From the NCBI GenBank assembly GCA_951812725.1, contig OX638330.1, positions 4,877,405 to 4,941,404 on the forward strand: a stretch of DNA of 64,000 bases. The letters run 5' to 3'. Positions 35,880 through 47,300 of this stretch are shown one piece after another. The notes beneath the pieces were generated by a model. That model was not told the origin of the DNA. It saw only the letters and a program-made list of their open reading frames with translations, and ran no database searches. A program made the position numbers and the translations under genes. This DNA is from an uncultured Caldilineaceae bacterium (lineage in GTDB: Bacteria > Chloroflexota > Anaerolineae > Caldilineales > Caldilineaceae). Positions within the stretch are counted from its first letter, which is position 1, and the number at the start of each line of letters is the position of its first letter.

Positions 35880-36803
35880 CTACCCTTTCTCGGCGCCCAA
35901 CACGATACCCTGCACGAAGAAACGTTGCACAAAGGGGTAAAGGAGGGCCATGGGCACGATGGCAGCGGTCACCGTCGCTGCACGGATCGTAAGCTGGCTG
36001 ACCTGGGCGTTGCCGTACATGTCCTGGTTGCTGAAGCCGATCTCGTTGAGGTTGGCCTGGATGACAACCGAGCGCAGCAGCACCTGCAACGGCCATTTGG
36101 CCGGGTCGTAGATATAGAAGATGCCGCGAAAGAACTCATTCCAGTGGGAGACGGCGTAAAACAGCCCCATCGTCGCAATCGCCGGCAGTGACATCGGGAT
36201 CACAATCTGAAAGAGGATGCGCATCTCGCTGGAGCCGTCCATGCGCGCCGACTCGATCACCGCGTCCGGCAGGTTCTCGAAAAAATTGCGCAACAGGATC
36301 AGAAAGAACACGTTGACCAGGGTCGGCCAGATCATCGCCCACAGGCTGTTGATCAGGCCCAGGCTGCGCACCAGCATGAAGCCGGGTACGATGCCCGCGC
36401 TGAAGACGAAGGTAACCATGATGAAGAGCATGATGAACTGCCGCCCCGGCAGGTCCCGCCGCGAGAGCGGGTAGGCTGCGGCTGACGTCACCAGAAGGTT
36501 GAGCGCGGTGCCCACCACGGTAATGAAGACGGTGACGCCAAAGGAACGTATCAGCGCTTCGCCTTTGAAGATGAAGATGTAGGAGTCCAGCGTAAAGCTG
36601 TGCGGCCACAGCAGCAGCACCGCCTGCGCGACTTTTTCGGGGCTGCTCAGCGAGGCGTTGAGCGTGTGCCAGATCGGCAGCATACTTATGATGCCGAGCA
36701 GGAGCAGCACGCCGTAGATGATGGTTTCGGCCAGACGGTTGCTGTGCCATCGGGCCCGCAGCGGCTGCTCTTCGTGGTCTGTGGTTTCGATGTGCGCGCT
36801 CAT
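35880..36803 (-). CDS. Carbohydrate ABC transporter permease (LplC/YtcP-like)
   Basis: 307 residues, six membrane helices. EAA loop VIESARMDGSSEMRILFQIVIPMSLPA. The C-terminal PFVQRFFVQGIVLGAEKG is the signature ending of YtcP/LplC-type permeases. It starts 9 bp after the partner permease. No ATPase gene accompanies the system. Confidence 0.94.
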   Translation of the reverse strand: MSAHIETTDHEEQPLRARWHSNRLAETIIYGVLLLLGIISMLPIWHTLNASLSSPEKVAQAVLLLWPHSFTLDSYIFIFKGEALIRSFGVTVFITVVGTALNLLVTSAAAYPLSRRDLPGRQFIMLFIMVTFVFSAGIVPGFMLVRSLGLINSLWAMIWPTLVNVFFLILLRNFFENLPDAVIESARMDGSSEMRILFQIVIPMSLPAIATMGLFYAVSHWNEFFRGIFYIYDPAKWPLQVLLRSVVIQANLNEIGFSNQDMYGNAQVSQLTIRAATVTAAIVPMALLYPFVQRFFVQGIVLGAEKG

Positions 36804-36812
36804 CGGTCTGTG

Positions 36813-37802
36813 TTACCAGAGTGTCGGCTGATCGGCGCGTTTGAGAATATGGTTGGTCATCACAATCATTATCGCAGCGATCACGGAGCGGAACAGGCCC
36901 ACCGCGGTCGCCAGGCTGAAACGGCCGTCCACCAGCCCGATGCGATAGATATAGGTATCCAGAATGTCGCCCACGGCGTAGACAGCCGGATTGTACATCA
37001 CAAAGACCTGCTCAAAACCGGCCTCAAGAATGTTGCCCATGCTGAGGATAAAGACGATTCCCATGATCCCGCGCAGGCCGGGCAGCGTGATATATCTCGC
37101 CTGTTGAAGCCGGTTTGCCCCGTCGACCATGGCGGCTTCATAGATCGACGGATCGATAGAGGCGATCGCGGCCAGGTAGACGATCGCGGCCCAGCCGAAC
37201 TCCTTCATGATGTTGGTGATGACGAGGATGGTGCGGAAGTATTTGGGATTGACCAGCAGGGCCGGCATTTTCAGCCCGATCGCTTCCAGCCCCTCCGGCA
37301 CGGCGCCGCCCGGCCCGATGAATAGCACCATGATGCCGCCGTACACGACCCAGGACAGGAAATGCGGGAAATAGGTGACGGTCTGAATCGCGCGCTTGAA
37401 GAGCAGATGGCGCACTTCGTTCAGGAGCAGCGCGAAGATAATGGGGACGGGGAAGCCGATGAAGAGTTTATACAGGCTGATGATAACCGTATTGCGAAAG
37501 ACTTCGAGGAATTTGGGCAGGGCGAACAGGGTCTCGAAATGCTGGAAGCCGACCCAGGGGCTGCCCAGAAATCCGCGCACCGGTGAATAGTTCTGGAAGC
37601 CCATCACGAGCCCGCCCATGGGGATATAGCGGAATATGACAAAGAAGAGGATCGCGGGGAGGAGCAGGAGGTAGAGTTCGCGGTATTTCCAGGCGCGTCC
37701 CAATTCACGCCGGAAGTGCCGGCGCCGGCTATCGGGCCCCAGATGGCCCGTAGTGGAACTTTCACTTACGCCCGGTTGTACATCCGTCCCGGCTGTTGCC
37801 AT
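36813..37802 (-). CDS. Carbohydrate ABC transporter permease (LplB/YteP-like)
   Basis: 329 residues from the ATG that follows GGGGTGGAG; a GTG three codons earlier is less likely. It begins with a polar, Thr/Ser-rich segment, then RELYLLLLPAILFFVIFRYIPMGGLVMGFQNY, a hallmark of LplB-type permeases. The EAA loop is IYEAAMVDGANRLQQARYITLPGLRG, and the PAVYAVGDILDTYIYRIGL region follows. It opens the LplB-LplC-binding protein-FAD oxidoreductase operon. Confidence 0.93.
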   Translation of the reverse strand: MATAGTDVQPGVSESSTTGHLGPDSRRRHFRRELGRAWKYRELYLLLLPAILFFVIFRYIPMGGLVMGFQNYSPVRGFLGSPWVGFQHFETLFALPKFLEVFRNTVIISLYKLFIGFPVPIIFALLLNEVRHLLFKRAIQTVTYFPHFLSWVVYGGIMVLFIGPGGAVPEGLEAIGLKMPALLVNPKYFRTILVITNIMKEFGWAAIVYLAAIASIDPSIYEAAMVDGANRLQQARYITLPGLRGIMGIVFILSMGNILEAGFEQVFVMYNPAVYAVGDILDTYIYRIGLVDGRFSLATAVGLFRSVIAAIMIVMTNHILKRADQPTLW

Positions 37803-38394
37803 GTTCTCCACCCCGGCCTGGCCAACGGGAGTTGCGTATCACCTTGGGAGAGAGTCTGTTGTGGAATTCTTGACGAAGAGGCGAGAAATTGAAGACGAAA
37901 GACCAGCAGCATCTTTTGGGGAGTTAACCACAGGCGGTCGGCTGTGTCAAGGGGATCATTTCGCCGGGTGCATCCCAAATTTGGGGTGGGAACAGTCTGA
38001 CGGGGAGGATATGCCGGAGGTGACTGGAACTGCAGGGGCTAGGGGGATGAGACAGCACGTGTGGGGGGTAGCCACTGTTGGCTAGACACTTTGCTCTAGC
38101 CACCTTGTCGGGAAAGAATGAGCACGGTGGCTAGCAAGGGCGGGGCGCAGCCCCCGCACAAGGTAGGGCCGAAGGCCCGAACGCACAACTGCAGTGGTTA
38201 GTGGTCAGTGGTTAGTGGTCAGTGAATGGGCGATCTTTCAGGAATGGAAGTGAGGACTGGACGCGGAGTGGTCGGTACCAGAGGTATACGAGAATTCACC
38301 CTCGTTTTGGGATGCACCCAGATCTTAACCTGGACCCGGGTGTAGTCCGGTTCTGGCTGCGTCGCTGTCCTGCGCTTCTGAGGTACGGAAGCAG
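37803..38394. other. Intergenic region with several repeats and a palindrome
   Basis: About 590 bp upstream of the Lpl-like operon and downstream of the kinase gene. It contains the 12-bp palindrome CCCAAATTTGGG (37974-37985) inside a GCATCCCAAA word, a second inverted copy of that word (38288-38312), a hairpin TGGCTAGA / TCTAGCCA (38079-38102), copy D of the two-hairpin repeat, and tandem AGTGGT(T/C)AGTGG words (38192-38222). No gene is supported. Confidence 0.6.
38136..38185 (-). repeat. Two-hairpin dispersed repeat, copy D
   Basis: Minus strand reads GGGCC-TTC-GGCCC, then TACCTTGT, then GCGGGGGC-TGC-GCCCCGC. Both stems pair. The CCAAAA end seen in the other copies is missing. Confidence 0.75.
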
Positions 38395-40824
38395 TTAAGT
38401 CTGCAGGTCCGGTCTTTGGGGATCTGTCTGTTCGAGTAGTTCGCCACTGGCCATGCGGTAACCGACGCGGCGTTCGGTAAATATGTATGAGGGTTTGTTT
38501 GCATCGTCACCCAGCTTGCTGCGAAGTCTCTTCACAACAGTACGGACCAGACCGGATTCGCCTGAGTGTTCGTAACCCCAGATCCGTTGCAGCAGTTGGT
38601 CGTAGGTCAATATCGTGCCGGCATTGACCGCAAGCTCAAAGAGCAGTGCATACTCCGTGGCGGACAGCGCTACCGGCCTTTCCCCTACTGAGATTCGACG
38701 CTCGGCAAAGTTGATAGTTAAGTCTCCCAGCACGAAGACCTTGGACTGCGTGGGCCGACCAGGTCCTGACTGCCTGCGTAAAGCCGCCCGAATCCTCGCC
38801 GCCAGTTCGGTTCGAGAGAATGGCTTCACCATGTAATCCGCGGCTCCCTTGTCGAAGGCGTTGGCGATGATGTGTTCCTGTCCGTACGCGGACAGAAAGA
38901 TAACGGGCACTTTGGCCCTCTCCAGAATGTTCTCCATCAGTTCGATCCCGTCGATCCCCGGCAACATCAGATCCAAGAGGACCAGTTCAGGTTTCTCTTT
39001 CGCTAGCAGACTATCAACTTCGTTTGGATCGCCGGTCACTATCGGGTCGTAGCCTTCCTTGGAAAGGGCGCCTCGGACGAATCGTAGCGCATTTGGATCA
39101 TCGTCCACCGCCAGAATACGGGTTCGCACCCTTTCAGGGGATTCGTGTTGGGCAGAAAGGGGAGCGTGAAGGTCTGCGATTTCTCCCTCTTCTCTCTCGA
39201 CCACAGGCACGGTGAAGGTGAACTTTGCGCCTTGGCCGGGACCGTCGCTCTCGGCCCAGATGCGGCCTCCGTGTGCCTCGACAATGCCTTTGCATATGGC
39301 AAGGCCCAGGCCAGTCCCGTCAGGGTCGGTCAACCGTTCCCCTTCGTCAATTTGGGCAAACTTTCTGAACAGGAATGGCATTCGTTCGACGGGTATGCCT
39401 TTACCCATGTCGGCTACCGAGACGGCGACTTGGAAATCCTCGCTATCTGCTGTCACGCTGATAAGAGACTGTCTTTTCGAATGTCTCGCCGCATTTGAAA
39501 GCAGGTTGTTGAGCACTTGGGTGATGCGCCGTCTATCGGTCATCACCTGCGGCAGATTGGGTGGTATTTGAATGGAGATGCTGTAGTTCCGGCCAGCGCT
39601 CATGAATGTATTTTTGGCCTCCTCTACCAAGGAGGCGATATCGGAAGGCTCTGGGGCGACGGGAAGCGTGCCTGTCTCGATATGAGCGACATCGAGCAGG
39701 TCGCTTAACAGGCTACGCATGCGGGCGGTCTGTTCGGAGATGATGCGGTGAAACTGACGCATCTCGGCAGGGTCCAGGGTGGGTTCTTCGTCCAGAAGAG
39801 TTGCTACCGAACCTTGAATAGAGGTTAAGGGAGTCCGAAGCTCGTGGCTGACCATGCCCATGAATTCGGCGCGTAGCCGCTCCTCTTCTTCCAGGGGCGT
39901 CATGTCCTGAATCGTCACCACCACGGATTCGACCTCGTCATTATCGGAGAAGATCGGGGTGGCGTTGATCAGAGTCGTGACGCTGCGGCCGTCGGAAACC
40001 TGCATTACGATCTCCTCGAGCCGCACAGTTTCGCCCGAACTCAATGCGCGCGCCAGCGGGATTTCGTCAAGGGAGATCTCGCGTCCATCGGCCCGTCTGT
40101 AGGTAGTCACTTCAAGGAGTTGCTCTATAGACTGGCCGGGGTCCTGCAGTTTGCTGACGATCCTTTGTGCCTCCTGGTTGAATGACAGAGGGACGCCGGC
40201 TTTCGCGTCAAAGACCACTACTCCCACTGGCGAGGTGTTGATCAGGGTCTCCAGGTCGTTTCTGGCCCGCTGTTCGTCCCTGTATCTGCGAGCGTTGGCG
40301 ATGACGAGCGCGGCCTGGCAGGCGAACATGACCAGTGTCTCTTCGTCTTCGTTCGTGAACCCGCGCTCCGTTACTGTCTTACCCACATAAATGCTGCCGA
40401 CACGCAACCCCTGATAGTGGATAGGCGCTGCAAAAAAGGCCAGAGGGGAATCCATCAATATGGGCAGCTGGAGTTGGGGAAGTCCCAGCACCCTGAAATG
40501 ACTGTGCAGGTCCTCAAGGCGCAGCGGCTCGGTTATTCCTCCGAGGTATTCGAAAAACGTCAACGCGTCGGGCGTGTCCCACAGCTGCCGGGCCTCATCG
40601 GGAGACATGCCTGAAGCGAGAAAGTCCTCGACCTGCAGCTTTTCGTCGTGGAGAGTGATTACGCCATAGCGTGCCCCGGTCAGCGAGCAGGCGGAGTCGA
40701 GAACACTTTGCAGGACAGTATCGAAGTCAAGGCTTTCGTTGATGCGCTGGATGGCCTTGATCAAGCGAGACAGGCGGTCCCGCAAGGATTCATTCTCATG
40801 TACCAGTTGGTCGCGTTGCGCCAT
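38395..40824 (-). CDS. Single-chain histidine kinase, receiver and OmpR-type DNA-binding protein
   Basis: 809 residues, no membrane helix, so cytoplasmic. Order: short coiled coil (1-30), GAF domain (about 30-180), PAS domain (about 190-310), HisKA with phospho-acceptor His327 in VSHELRTPLTS, and HATPase (about 430-540) with NNLLSNAARHS and DGTGLGLAICKG. Then a receiver domain (about 568-683) with VDDD, acceptor Asp618 in LLDLMLPG and Lys667, and a winged helix (about 696-795, ALSATEYALLFELAVNAG, RTVVKRLRSKLG). Sensor, phosphorelay and promoter-binding output lie in one chain, an uncommon arrangement. GGGGAGAG precedes the ATG. It is divergent from the giant LRR gene and may regulate it (inference). 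Confidence 0.93.
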   Translation of the reverse strand: MAQRDQLVHENESLRDRLSRLIKAIQRINESLDFDTVLQSVLDSACSLTGARYGVITLHDEKLQVEDFLASGMSPDEARQLWDTPDALTFFEYLGGITEPLRLEDLHSHFRVLGLPQLQLPILMDSPLAFFAAPIHYQGLRVGSIYVGKTVTERGFTNEDEETLVMFACQAALVIANARRYRDEQRARNDLETLINTSPVGVVVFDAKAGVPLSFNQEAQRIVSKLQDPGQSIEQLLEVTTYRRADGREISLDEIPLARALSSGETVRLEEIVMQVSDGRSVTTLINATPIFSDNDEVESVVVTIQDMTPLEEEERLRAEFMGMVSHELRTPLTSIQGSVATLLDEEPTLDPAEMRQFHRIISEQTARMRSLLSDLLDVAHIETGTLPVAPEPSDIASLVEEAKNTFMSAGRNYSISIQIPPNLPQVMTDRRRITQVLNNLLSNAARHSKRQSLISVTADSEDFQVAVSVADMGKGIPVERMPFLFRKFAQIDEGERLTDPDGTGLGLAICKGIVEAHGGRIWAESDGPGQGAKFTFTVPVVEREEGEIADLHAPLSAQHESPERVRTRILAVDDDPNALRFVRGALSKEGYDPIVTGDPNEVDSLLAKEKPELVLLDLMLPGIDGIELMENILERAKVPVIFLSAYGQEHIIANAFDKGAADYMVKPFSRTELAARIRAALRRQSGPGRPTQSKVFVLGDLTINFAERRISVGERPVALSATEYALLFELAVNAGTILTYDQLLQRIWGYEHSGESGLVRTVVKRLRSKLGDDANKPSYIFTERRVGYRMASGELLEQTDPQRPDLQT

Positions 40825-41395
40825 CTCTCTCCCCTTACGGCGAAATTTATCTCCGGAAATATTTGCAATGACATTTAACTGCGGACGAAGAAGCTATGGC
40901 AAGGAGCGCTTGACCAAACGCGCTCAATTCTGCCATGAGAAAGACGATTGGCACAAATCTGACACAAATAGAGGCCTAAATGACTCGAAAATGACATATA
41001 GATCGTGTAATTTGTATCGATGCAACATTGTCGCCGTGACTCAGCATCCCCTAATCGAATTTCAGCGATGTAAGAGTTGGCGAGAGATTGGTGGTTGGAG
41101 ATATACCGGCCGCGAGTCTTGAATGCCAGGCAGCATTTGGCCAAGATTTTTCCGTGGAGAACCGGGCAGAATCTTCTACCAGGGTCATATGCTTCTGAAT
41201 GACCGCCGGTCTCCGGCCCAAAATAGTAGGCCCACTTCCGGAGGCGCCGATTGGGAAATTCGGCGTAAAGTTTCAGGGAAGAAGTTCACCTTCACTCGTT
41301 CGTATTTACAACTTTAAATACAGGATTCCGGACAGCAACGCTTCGTTTTTCCTGTCCATCCAACCGTCTTAACAGTCGTGTGGGGAGAAAGTGCA
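40825..41395. other. Divergent intergenic region between the kinase and giant LRR genes
   Basis: About 570 bp that must hold both promoters. It is locally AT-richer than the genes. I could not fix a convincing -35/-10 pair. The last 20 bp give the LRR gene's ribosome site (GGGGAGAAAGTGCA). No gene is supported here. Confidence 0.5.
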
Positions 41396-44300
41396 ATGGC
41401 GCACCACAAATCGCTTCGGGTAATATTTGCTGTACTGGGCACGCTGGCATTGACCAGCGTTCTTTTCGTTACGGCCACTGGGCCATGGTCACAGAACAGC
41501 GTTCAGGCCCAGGAAAACAGCCGGGGCATTACAAATGTCGACGTGTTGAGCGATCAGCCGGGAGAGGTGCGCGTGTCCTGGGAGTCCCCGACCGAGTCGC
41601 CCCAGGATTACCACGTGGTCTGGACGCCTGCTGGCCAGGAATTCCCTGAGGAGAGTGAAGCAAGCAGCAACGCGTTTCCCACAGCTACTTCTCTGACGGT
41701 TTCTGGTCTGGCGCCGGGAGCGACCTATGACGTGAAGGTGCGTGCCCGCTACACCGACGGCAACGGTGATTGGAGCCCTGTCGCCGTCGTTACGGTCCGA
41801 AGCGAACCGACAGCGACCGCGACTTTGACTCCGGAGCCACCGACGGCCACCTCCACGGCAACCGATACGCCGCCGCCACCGGATCCGCCCACCGCCACGC
41901 CCACACCAACCGTAACCCAGGAGGCCGCGCCCGAGCTACCAACGGCAACGCCCTCACCAACCGCCACCGAGGAGACGGCGTCCGAGCCGCCCACCGCCAC
42001 GCCCACGCCTACCGCCACTGAGGAGACGGCGCCCGAGCTCCCAACCGCAACGCCCACTCCTACCGCCACTGAGGAGACGGCGCCCGAACTCCCAACCGCA
42101 ACGCCCACTCCTACCGCCACTGAGGAGACGGCGCCCGAACTCCCAACCGCAACGCCCTCACCTACCGCCACTGAGGAGACGGCGCCCGAGCTCCCAACCA
42201 CAACGCCCACACCTACCGCCACTGAGGAGACCGCGCCCGAGCTCCCAACCGCAACGCCCACGCCTACCGCCACTGAGGAGACCGCGCCCGAACTCCCAAC
42301 CGCAACGCCCACACCTACCGCCACTGAGGAGACGGCGCCCGAACTCCCAACCGCAACGCCCACACCTACCGCCACTGAGGAGACCGCGCCCGAACTCCCA
42401 ACCGCAACGCCCACGCCAACCGCCACGCTGGAGACAACGCCCGAGCCGCCCACCGCCACGCCCACACCAACGCCTACTGCTACGCCAACCACGGAAGAGA
42501 TCACGGACAGAAGTAGCCGTTCCGCACAGCCCAATCGCGAGATCTCAAACCTTCAGGCTGTTAGCAGCCAGCCTGGCCAGCTCACGGTTACTTGGGACGC
42601 TCCGGTGGAATCACCCACAGATTACCGTGTCGTGTGGGCAAGGGTGAATCGGAATTTCCCCTCGATAGGTCAGAGTGGAAGAAATGGGTTCCCAACGGAA
42701 TCTTCTTACACGATCTCCGACCTCAGAGAGGGCGTGGAATACAAGGTACGAGTGAAAGCTCGCTATGGAGACGGTTCGGGAGCCTGGAGCGATGTTGTAA
42801 CGGCAGTCGTTACGCAGGCGCCGACTCCGACCGCGACGCCCCTCCCCACCCACCTGCAGGCGGAACGGGACGCATTGGAGGCCTTATACAACGCGACCGG
42901 GGGCCCTGACTGGACCGACAATGAGAACTGGCTCAGTGACAGACCGGTCGCCTTCTGGTCGGGCGTAAGGACCGACACCGATGGACGCGTAACCAGATTA
43001 GCGCTTGGCGACAACAACCTCAGCGGTACAGTTCCTGCCGCGCTGGCAGACCTTTCCAACCTGCAATATTTGTATCTCATGGACAATGGTCTAAGCGGAG
43101 CCATTCCGACAGAATTGGGTGACCTCGCCAACCTTGTCGACCTGTCACTCAACGACAACGAACTGTCCGGCACGATCCCAACCCAATTGGGCCAACTCTC
43201 CAAGCTGCAAGAGTTGCATCTCCACGAAAACTCTCTGACTGGATCCATCCCAACCCAGTTGGGCAACCTTGCTAACCTCCGCAGGCTGAGTATGGGAGAA
43301 AACAGTCTGAGCGGTTCGATACCAACCGAACTGGGTGGTCTTACCAAACTGGAGTGGCTCGTTCTCAACAGCAATGAATTCACCGGATCGATTCCGTCCG
43401 AGCTTGGCAGCCTCACAGACTTACAATTTCTCGCGCTGGGCGCCAATGCGCTGAGCGGGGCGATCCCCTCTGAACTGGGGAACCTCGTCAACCTTGTCAA
43501 TTTACATCTCAGTGGCAACATGTTGAGTGGGGCGATTCCCTCCGAGCTGGGGAACCTCGCGAAACTATACTACCTTCGCCTCGGGGGCAATGACTTGACC
43601 AGATGCGTCCCCGGAGGACTCTACGCCGCGACCAACAGTGATGTGAACAGTTTGGGGCTTTCGTCTTGCGAGGAGAGAGCGGCGCTGGTGGCATTATACG
43701 ACGCTGTTGGCGGCTCCGGCTGGACCGACAGCACCAACTGGTTGAGCGACAGGCCCGTCTCTGAATGGTATGGTGTCACCACCGATTCCTCCGGGCCTGT
43801 CACCGAATTGACTCTCGTCAACAATGGCCTGAGCGGCGCCATTGCCAGCGACCTGAGCGCTCTGGGCTCACTGCGCGTGCTCAACCTTGAGGAAAACAGC
43901 CTTACGGGGGCCATCCCGCCTGAACTAGGCAGCCTCTCAGCGCTGGAGACACTCAATCTGAACGTCAACTCGCTCAGCGGCACGATCCCAACCCAGCTGG
44001 GCAGCCTTGCCAACTTGCGCGTCCTGCGCCTCCACGACAACGACCTGACCGGCGCCATTCCGACTGAACTTGCCGGCCTGCCAAACCTGGAGCGGCTCGT
44101 TCTCAACAGCAACGGGTTGAGCGGCAATATCCCGGTCCAACTGGGTAGCCTCTCTCGGTTGCAAGTGCTCAACCTCCAGGATAACGACTTGACCGGCACG
44201 ATTCCGACCGAATTGGCCGGCCTGTCCAACCTGCAGTTCCTCCATCTCAGCGACAACAGCCTGACCGGCACGATTCCGACCGAACTGGGTACCCTGACCA

Positions 44301-47300
44301 ACCTGCAGACGCTCTATCTCAGCGGCAATGTCTTGACGGGATGCATCCCCGACAGCCTGTATGCGGTCGCCAACAACGACCTGAACAGTTTGGGGCTGTC
44401 GCCCTGCTCCGAGAGGGCCGCTCTGGTCGCACTCTACAACGCCACCGACGGCGACAACTGGAAAAACAACACCAACTGGCTCAGCGACAGGCCGCTGGAC
44501 GAATGGGCCGGCGTCCACACCTACACCGACGGCCGCGTGGCCCTGCTGAATCTTTATAACCTGGACTTGAGCGGGACCATCCCCGCTGAACTGGGCAACC
44601 TGACCAACCTGGGGGAACTGGCGCTCGGCGGCAACAGCCTCAGCGGCGCAATCCCCCCTGAACTGGGCAACCTCGCCAAACTGCATACGCTCCACCTCCA
44701 AGACAACGAGCTCAGCGGCACAATCCCCGCTGAACTCGGCAACCTCGCCAACCTGCATTATCTCTCCTTCGATCGCAACAGTTTGAACGGACCGATCCCT
44801 GTTGAAATCGGCAACATGTCTAACCTGAGGGAGTTGGCGCTCAGTGAAAACAGCCTCAGCGGGTCCATCCCCCCTGAACTCGGCAACCTCGCCAGCCTGC
44901 AGAGTCTCGACCTGTACGACAACGAGTTCAGCGGCACGATCCCCGCTGAACTCGCCAACTTGACCAACCTGACATCTCTGTATCTCGGCGACAACGATCT
45001 GTCAGGATGTGTGCCCGACAGCCTGTACGCAGTGCAGAGCAACGACCTGGCCAGTTTGGGACTGCATCCTTGCAAAGACTGGACCGCACTGACCGCGCTC
45101 TACAACGCTACCGACGGCGACAACTGGAATAACAACACAAACTGGCTCAGCACCGAACCGCTCAGCTCCTGGCATGGTGTCACAACCAACGCCGCAGGGC
45201 GCGTCATTTCTCTCGATCTCCCCTCCAACGGCTTGCGCGGGGCGCTCCCTGCCCAACTGGGCGATATGAACCAGCTGGAAGGCCTGACTCTCTTTAGCAA
45301 CGCTTTGAGCGGGTCGATCCCGACCGAACTGGGCAGCCTCGCCAATCTGAAAGGACTGATCCTCACTGGAAATTCATTGACCGGCACGATCCCGACCGAA
45401 CTGGGCAACCTAGGCAACCTGACTCTCCTTTGGCTCAATCAGAACAGCTTGGACGGCCCGATCCCGGCCGAATTGGGTAATGCCTCCAACCTGCAAAACC
45501 TTAAACTGCAACACAATCAGTTGAGCGGAACCATTCCCAGAGTGTTCGGCAGCCTGTCCAACCTGCATACTCTCAACCTGGCCCACAACAGTCTGGGCGG
45601 ATGCATCCCCGACAGCCTTTTCTCTGTGGCGACCAACGACATGGACAGCCTGATGCTGGCGCCCTGCTCCGAGTACGACCCGCTGGTCGCTCTCTACAAT
45701 GCCACGGACGGCGACAACTGGTTCGGCAACACCAAGTGGCTCAGCGACAAGCCGCTGGGCGAATGGGGCGGCATCACCACCAACGCCGATGGGCAAGTTA
45801 TTTCGATCTCGCTCTCATACAACGGCCTCAGCGGTGTCCTGCCCGCCGAGCTCGGCAGCCTATCCAATCTGGAAGGCCTGTATCTCTCTGGAAACGACTT
45901 AAGCGGAACTATTCCCAGCCAGCTGGGCAATCTGGCTAACCTTCGGGTGCTCAGCATCCATAGCTCCCTCTTGACTGGTACCATCCCCACTGAGTTGGGT
46001 AACCTCTCCAACCTGAACAGCCTCAATCTTAACAACAACGCTTTGAACGGCTCCATTCCCGACAGCCTTGGCAACCTCTCCAAACTGTACGCCCTGCGCC
46101 TTAATGACAACAGCCTGACAGGTTCTATTCCGCCTCAGCTGGAAAACATGAACAATGTGCAGGAACTCTATCTCAGCGGCAACAGACTGACCGGATGCAT
46201 TCCCGACAGCCTCTTCTCAGTGCTGACCACAGACCTGGACAGCATAGCCCTGCCGCCCTGCTCCGAGTACGACCCGCTGGTCGCGCTCTACAACGCCACC
46301 GACGGCGACAACTGGACCGACAACACCAACTGGTTCAGCACCGAGCCGCTCAGCTCCTGGCATGGTGTCTCCACCAACGCTGCAGGCAACGTCACAGCGC
46401 TTGAACTGGCGAACAACGGCCTGACCGGCGCCATTCCGACCGAACTGGGCAACCTCGCCAACCTGCAGACGCTCTACCTCAGCGGCAATGTCTTGACGGG
46501 ATGCATCCCCGACAGCCTGTATGCCGTATCGAACAACGACCTGGCCAGTTTGGGTCTGCCTTATTGCAGCGGCGGGGCAGCTCTGGCCGCGTTCTACAAC
46601 GCTACCGACGGTGATAACTGGGCCGACAACACCAACTGGCTCAGCAGCGAGCCGCTCAATACCTGGCATGGCGTTTCCACCGATGCCAGCGGTCGCGTCA
46701 CCGGATTGAACTTCCCGAATAACGGCCTCAGCGGCGGGATGCCCGCTGTACTGGGCGAATTCGCCAGCCTGCAGACGCTCAACCTCCAGAGCAACGTCTT
46801 GACAGGGACGATTCCGACCACACTGGCCTTTCTGCCCGACCTCCAGACGCTCTATCTCAGTGGCAATAGTTTAGCCGGTTGTATTCCCGACAGCCTGTAT
46901 ACGGTATCGAACAACGACATGGACAGTTTGGCCCTGCCGTCCTGCTCCGAGAAGACCGCGCTGCGGGCCCTCTACAACACCACCGACGGCGACAATTGGA
47001 CTGCCAACACCAACTGGGGCAGCTCAGAACCGCTCAGCTCCTGGCATGGCGTCACCACCAATGCCAACGGCCGCGTCCTTTCACTCGATCTCTCCAATAA
47101 CGGTTTGAGCGGGTCGCTCCCGACACAGCTGGAAGACCTGAAACAACTGGATTCTCTGATTCTGCAGGGCAACGCGTTGAGTGGGCCGATTCCGGTCGAG
47201 CTGGGCAATCTGACCAGCCTGAGTACCCTTTGGCTCAATGACAACAGCTTGGACGGCTCGATCCCGGCCGAACTGGGCAGCCTGTCCAACCTGCAGACGC

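Noticed and set aside
35752..36096. N-terminal extension of the Lpl-like binding protein
   Set aside because: It overlaps the permease gene and lacks coding character; the GTG with AAGGAGG and a lipobox marks the real start.
40825..41395. Sigma-70 boxes for the kinase and giant LRR genes
   Set aside because: TTGCAT/TATATG-like and TTTACA-like words occur, but spacing is wrong, so no promoter was called.
41960..42469. Possible CRISPR array
   Set aside because: Units are contiguous 51-bp coding repeats with no unique spacers.
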